64,000 nt of DNA from BQJU01 sp964015035 (GTDB lineage Bacteria; Bacteroidota; Bacteroidia; Chitinophagales; Saprospiraceae). Every line of letters begins with the position of its first letter. The stretch's first letter is position 1. A program made the translations under genes and the position numbers. Below are positions 61,570 through 64,000 of this stretch, piece by piece. The notes below the pieces were generated by a model that searched no databases, was not told where the DNA came from, and saw nothing but the letters and a program-made list of their open reading frames with translations. The stretch covers positions 1 through 64,000 of the forward strand of contig CAXHCA010000004.1 of NCBI GenBank assembly GCA_964015035.1, read 5' to 3'.

Positions 61570-62853
61570 ATGGAATCAATCCTAATGATATCGCTGCATG
61601 GATATGTAAGCGCCACCCCAGAGTTGGGTAAACCTGACACCGGCGGACAGGTCGTCTACGTATTGGAACTTGCCGATCGTTTTAGTCGGCTAGGCAAACG
61701 TGTAGACCTGATTACTCGTCAATTTGAAGACCAACCCGAATACGATAAAGTCAACGATAACTACCGCGTGTGGCGCATCCCGTTTGGCGGCAAGGAGTTC
61801 ATTCGCAAGGAAGACATGCACGATCATGTAGGTCAATTTGTGACCAATACACTTGCTGCTATTCGCCGTAAAGGCAAAAAATATGACGTGGTGTATTCTC
61901 ACTATTGGGACGCCGGTTGGGCCGGACAAAAAATAGCCGAGGAACTCGGTATTTCGCACGTGCATACGCCCCACTCTCTAGGCTGGTGGAAACAACACAC
62001 AATGGGCAGTGATATGGATGAAAAAGAGATGGAAACCAAATACCGCTTCAAAGAGCGGATTCGAAAGGAATTTTTTGTCTACCAAATGTGTAGCCATGTC
62101 ATTGCCACCACCATTCCACAGGTGGAGTTGCTAACGCAACAGTATGACATGCTACCCCGGAATTGCACCATGGTCCCTCCGGGAATCGATGAAAATCGCT
62201 TTTTTCCAGTACCTTCCCGAGAAATTCAGAAAATCCGGCTACAACACGACATGGAACCCTTTGATATTTTGACCCTGGGGCGAATGGCGCACAATAAGGG
62301 CTATGACCTATTGATCAAAGCCTTACCCACCGTATTTGAACTCAAACCCGAAGCCCGTTTGATAGCCGCCATCGGAGGTGATGGGTCGGAACAAGATAAG
62401 AAAGGGGTCAAAAAGTTGAAAGACTTGGCCAAGAAGCTAGGTGTCTCCAAAAGAATTATCTGGAAAAACTACATCGCCGATGAAGACCTGGCCAATATTT
62501 ACCGCGCCGCCAGCGTTTTTGCAATGCCCTCCCGTTATGAACCTTTTGGTATGGTGGCTATTGAAGCCATGGCCTGTGGAACACCAAGTGTAGTCACGGT
62601 ACACGGTGGCTTAAAAGACCTCATCGACTTTGGCAATCAAGCCCTTTTTGCCGATCCACACCGGCCCGTGGAATATGGAGCTATCTTGGCTATGCCACTG
62701 TTGTACCAAGACATCCGCAATGAATTGTCAGTGGATGGGGCGAAATTTGCCCGAAGAAATTTCGGCTGGACCGGTATCGCGAAAAAAATCCTGGAGATTT
62801 TCAGCCACTCTATCAACCGTAGAAATATCGAAACCAATATCTTCACCAATTAA
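61570..62853 (+). CDS. Sucrose-phosphate-synthase-like glycosyltransferase (GT4)
   Basis: About 427 residues from the ATG at 61570 (an in-frame TTG two codons earlier is less likely). The N-terminal segment ISLHGYVSATPELGKPDTGGQVVYVLELADRF is the acceptor-side signature of sucrose-phosphate synthase, mannosylfructose-phosphate synthase and relatives. HTPHSLGWWK follows. The C-terminal GT-B donor site includes TLGRMAHNKGYDLLIKAL, the EX7E motif in EPFGMVAIEA and MACGTPSVVTVHGG. It should transfer a hexosyl group from a nucleotide sugar to fructose-6-phosphate, and the upstream HAD domain would then dephosphorylate the product. Sucrose is the leading candidate; mannosylfructose or another fructoside is possible. 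Confidence 0.85.
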   Translation: MESILMISLHGYVSATPELGKPDTGGQVVYVLELADRFSRLGKRVDLITRQFEDQPEYDKVNDNYRVWRIPFGGKEFIRKEDMHDHVGQFVTNTLAAIRRKGKKYDVVYSHYWDAGWAGQKIAEELGISHVHTPHSLGWWKQHTMGSDMDEKEMETKYRFKERIRKEFFVYQMCSHVIATTIPQVELLTQQYDMLPRNCTMVPPGIDENRFFPVPSREIQKIRLQHDMEPFDILTLGRMAHNKGYDLLIKALPTVFELKPEARLIAAIGGDGSEQDKKGVKKLKDLAKKLGVSKRIIWKNYIADEDLANIYRAASVFAMPSRYEPFGMVAIEAMACGTPSVVTVHGGLKDLIDFGNQALFADPHRPVEYGAILAMPLLYQDIRNELSVDGAKFARRNFGWTGIAKKILEIFSHSINRRNIETNIFTN

Positions 62854-62871
62854 ACCATAAAATTCATTCCT

Positions 62872-63474
62872 ATGCAAAAAATGGCATTGATGCTACTATT
62901 CGCGGCACTAACCTGCTGCGGCCTGATGGCTCAAACCTATGAAGTCAACCAACGGCTCACCGATGTAGAACCTGGAACTATTGGCTCTGGCGTGAGCTAC
63001 GACACTTATTACCACAACGGAGAAAATGACTTCATCGTTGGTAATACCAGTACCACTCGCATTGTCGCCGGTGACAATTTTTATACAACAGTTGAGATCA
63101 ACAAGGCTTATGCCGATCGGGATTATGTAGCGGCAGAAGTGTGTTATGATTTCTTTGCTTATGAGCCATCCACGATTAGGGGTATTCCGTTTAAACTAAC
63201 ACCTAAAGAGCCCCAAGATAACGGGGATCCAATCCTGCGGGCTTATACCTATGTGACACAAATCAGGCTATCACAACCCATTGCGGGCTCTCCCGGGCAA
63301 TATCAGGTTATCTACGACTTGCCCGTTTCAAGGCCAACCACGGATGGATATCAGTGTGTGACCGCAAATTTTCCGGCGCCCTACTCCTTACCCAAGGGAA
63401 CGATCGTCAATTTACGGCTAGCCATTGATAAAGAAGCTGTCATCAGAATTGATCAAATCAAATTGATGGAATAA
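62872..63474 (+). CDS. Exported hypothetical protein
   Basis: 200 residues with a signal peptide of about 21 residues (MALMLLFAALTCCGLMAQ). The mature part looks beta-rich, with tyrosine-rich strands (VSYDTYYHNGENDFIVG, AEVCYDFFAYEPSTIRGI) and two Cys that could pair. No known domain recognised. It begins 18 bp after the glycosyltransferase stop on the same strand, so it is probably in the same operon, although an exported protein is unexpected among cytoplasmic sugar enzymes. A hairpin follows. Confidence 0.7.
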   Translation: MQKMALMLLFAALTCCGLMAQTYEVNQRLTDVEPGTIGSGVSYDTYYHNGENDFIVGNTSTTRIVAGDNFYTTVEINKAYADRDYVAAEVCYDFFAYEPSTIRGIPFKLTPKEPQDNGDPILRAYTYVTQIRLSQPIAGSPGQYQVIYDLPVSRPTTDGYQCVTANFPAPYSLPKGTIVNLRLAIDKEAVIRIDQIKLME

Positions 63475-63770
63475 GCCGAATTGTGCAACATCAATGTGAT
63501 GTTCCATCTTATCAGAACCCTGAGTGCATGTTTGAAGCTCAGGGTTCTGTCGTTATACTTCATTTCCATCGAAACCCCAATTTGCCTTGAAGGCAAATCG
63601 TCTTATCCTTACACTAGGAGTCTAATCCCAACCGTACCCCTATCTCCATTGTATTAATTTTCGGCAAAAGTACGACTTCTGATTATCAGGTAGTTGTTGT
63701 AAGACAACTCTATTGTCCCCCAATAACAGTATTTTCACGAAGACGAGACGCCACTACGCCCAAGTAGAAG
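63475..63770. other. Gene-free interval before the right-edge gene
   Basis: 296 bp without a gene. A hairpin AACATCA/TGATGTT lies near 63488-63504, a stronger one at 63514-63548, and the rest shows nothing I recognise. Confidence 0.45.
63514..63548 (+). terminator. Hairpin terminator after the exported-protein gene
   Basis: AGAACCCTGAG (63514-63524) pairs perfectly with CTCAGGGTTCT (63538-63548) around a 13-nt loop. No long T run follows (GTCGTTATACTT), so it may need a factor or may act as a 3' stabiliser. It lies 39 bp after the stop. Confidence 0.65.
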
Positions 63771-64000
63771 TCAATTCATCAACTGCTCGATCTTCTGAGC
63801 CACACTCCCTCGCTCGCCAAGCCGAATGATGCCAAAAACAATGGTGGGGATAAGGCTTTTGATGATGATAAAACGGGTGTTGGCCGCGACTTTGGCATCG
63901 CGTATTTTGATCAAATCAGGGAGCTCTTCCGGCGACTTTCCGGCGAGGCTTTTCGCAAATTTCCAGGCCCCTTTTCGCGTGAGCACCATACTAAAATCTA
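63771..64000 (-). CDS. Partial or small hypothetical protein at the window edge
   Basis: A minus-strand frame of 72 residues from an ATG at 63989, beginning MVLTRKGAWKFAKSLAGKSP and ending GSVAQKIEQLMN. The frame is still open upstream of that ATG to the window edge (DFS directly before the Met), so this may be the C-terminal end of a longer gene. One hydrophobic segment (FIIIKSLIPTIVFGIIRL) is present. No family recognised. Confidence 0.45.
   Translation of the reverse strand, partial: DFSMVLTRKGAWKFAKSLAGKSPEELPDLIKIRDAKVAANTRFIIIKSLIPTIVFGIIRLGERGSVAQKIEQLMN

Overview
The window looks like a chromosomal segment of a Bacteroidota bacterium, most likely from the Saprospiraceae or a close relative. 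The evidence is type IX secretion (T9SS) C-terminal domains of types A and B, a SusC/SusD pair, DUF4252 and DUF1573 proteins, 2TM-domain proteins, -7 promoter boxes of the form TAnnTTTG, a fused alpha/beta E1 dehydrogenase, and the Bacteroidota form of the dcw cluster. I saw no tRNA, rRNA, CRISPR array, insertion sequence or prophage.

Region 1 (1-7.5 kb): a 189-bp long inverted repeat and a small repeat fragment, two tandem DUF4252 proteins, an orphan sugar-ABC-type solute-binding lipoprotein, a sortilin/BNR-type beta-propeller protein, a rhomboid protease and a TerB-like protein. Region 2 (7.5-24 kb): secreted surface proteins. They are a 2776-residue M43 metalloprotease/adhesin with a type B sorting domain, a SprB-repeat protein, a YCF48-like propeller protein and a 5'-truncated T9SS protein, with a cytoplasmic helical protein of unknown role between them. 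Region 3 (24-27.7 kb): NlpC/P60 hydrolase, typA, a 90-residue unknown protein and a structured gene-free interval.

Region 4 (27.7-43.2 kb): the dcw cell-division and murein cluster, all on the minus strand, in the order mraZ-rsmH-ftsL-ftsI-murE-mraY-murD-ftsW-murG-murC-ftsQ-ftsA-ftsZ. Genes are tightly packed, with ATGA overlaps at mraZ/rsmH and murC/ftsQ. mraZ is preceded by period-10 TGGGN-like boxes resembling MraZ operators. This cluster makes lipid II and builds the divisome. MurE carries the DNPR signature of meso-diaminopimelate ligases.

Region 5 (43.5-53 kb): a polyprenol-phosphate mannosyltransferase, an outer-membrane barrel, two 2TM proteins, a penicillin-acylase-family protein with a small membrane protein, a DUF1573 protein and the fused 2-oxoacid dehydrogenase E1. 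Region 6 (53-63.5 kb): a carbohydrate region. A SusC/SusD pair, preceded by an attenuator-like leader, is followed by a PfkB sugar kinase. Then come a protein fusing a sucrose-phosphate-phosphatase-like HAD domain to a GH100/debranching-like glycosidase domain, and a sucrose-phosphate-synthase-like GT4 enzyme. Together they suggest synthesis and recycling of sucrose or a related fructoside, probably as a compatible solute or reserve. This fused locus is the most unusual gene arrangement in the window.

A small dispersed palindromic repeat (core TTTGACAAAT..CGATGTAAAA) occurs three times: near 264-293, between ftsW and murD, and after the E1 gene.
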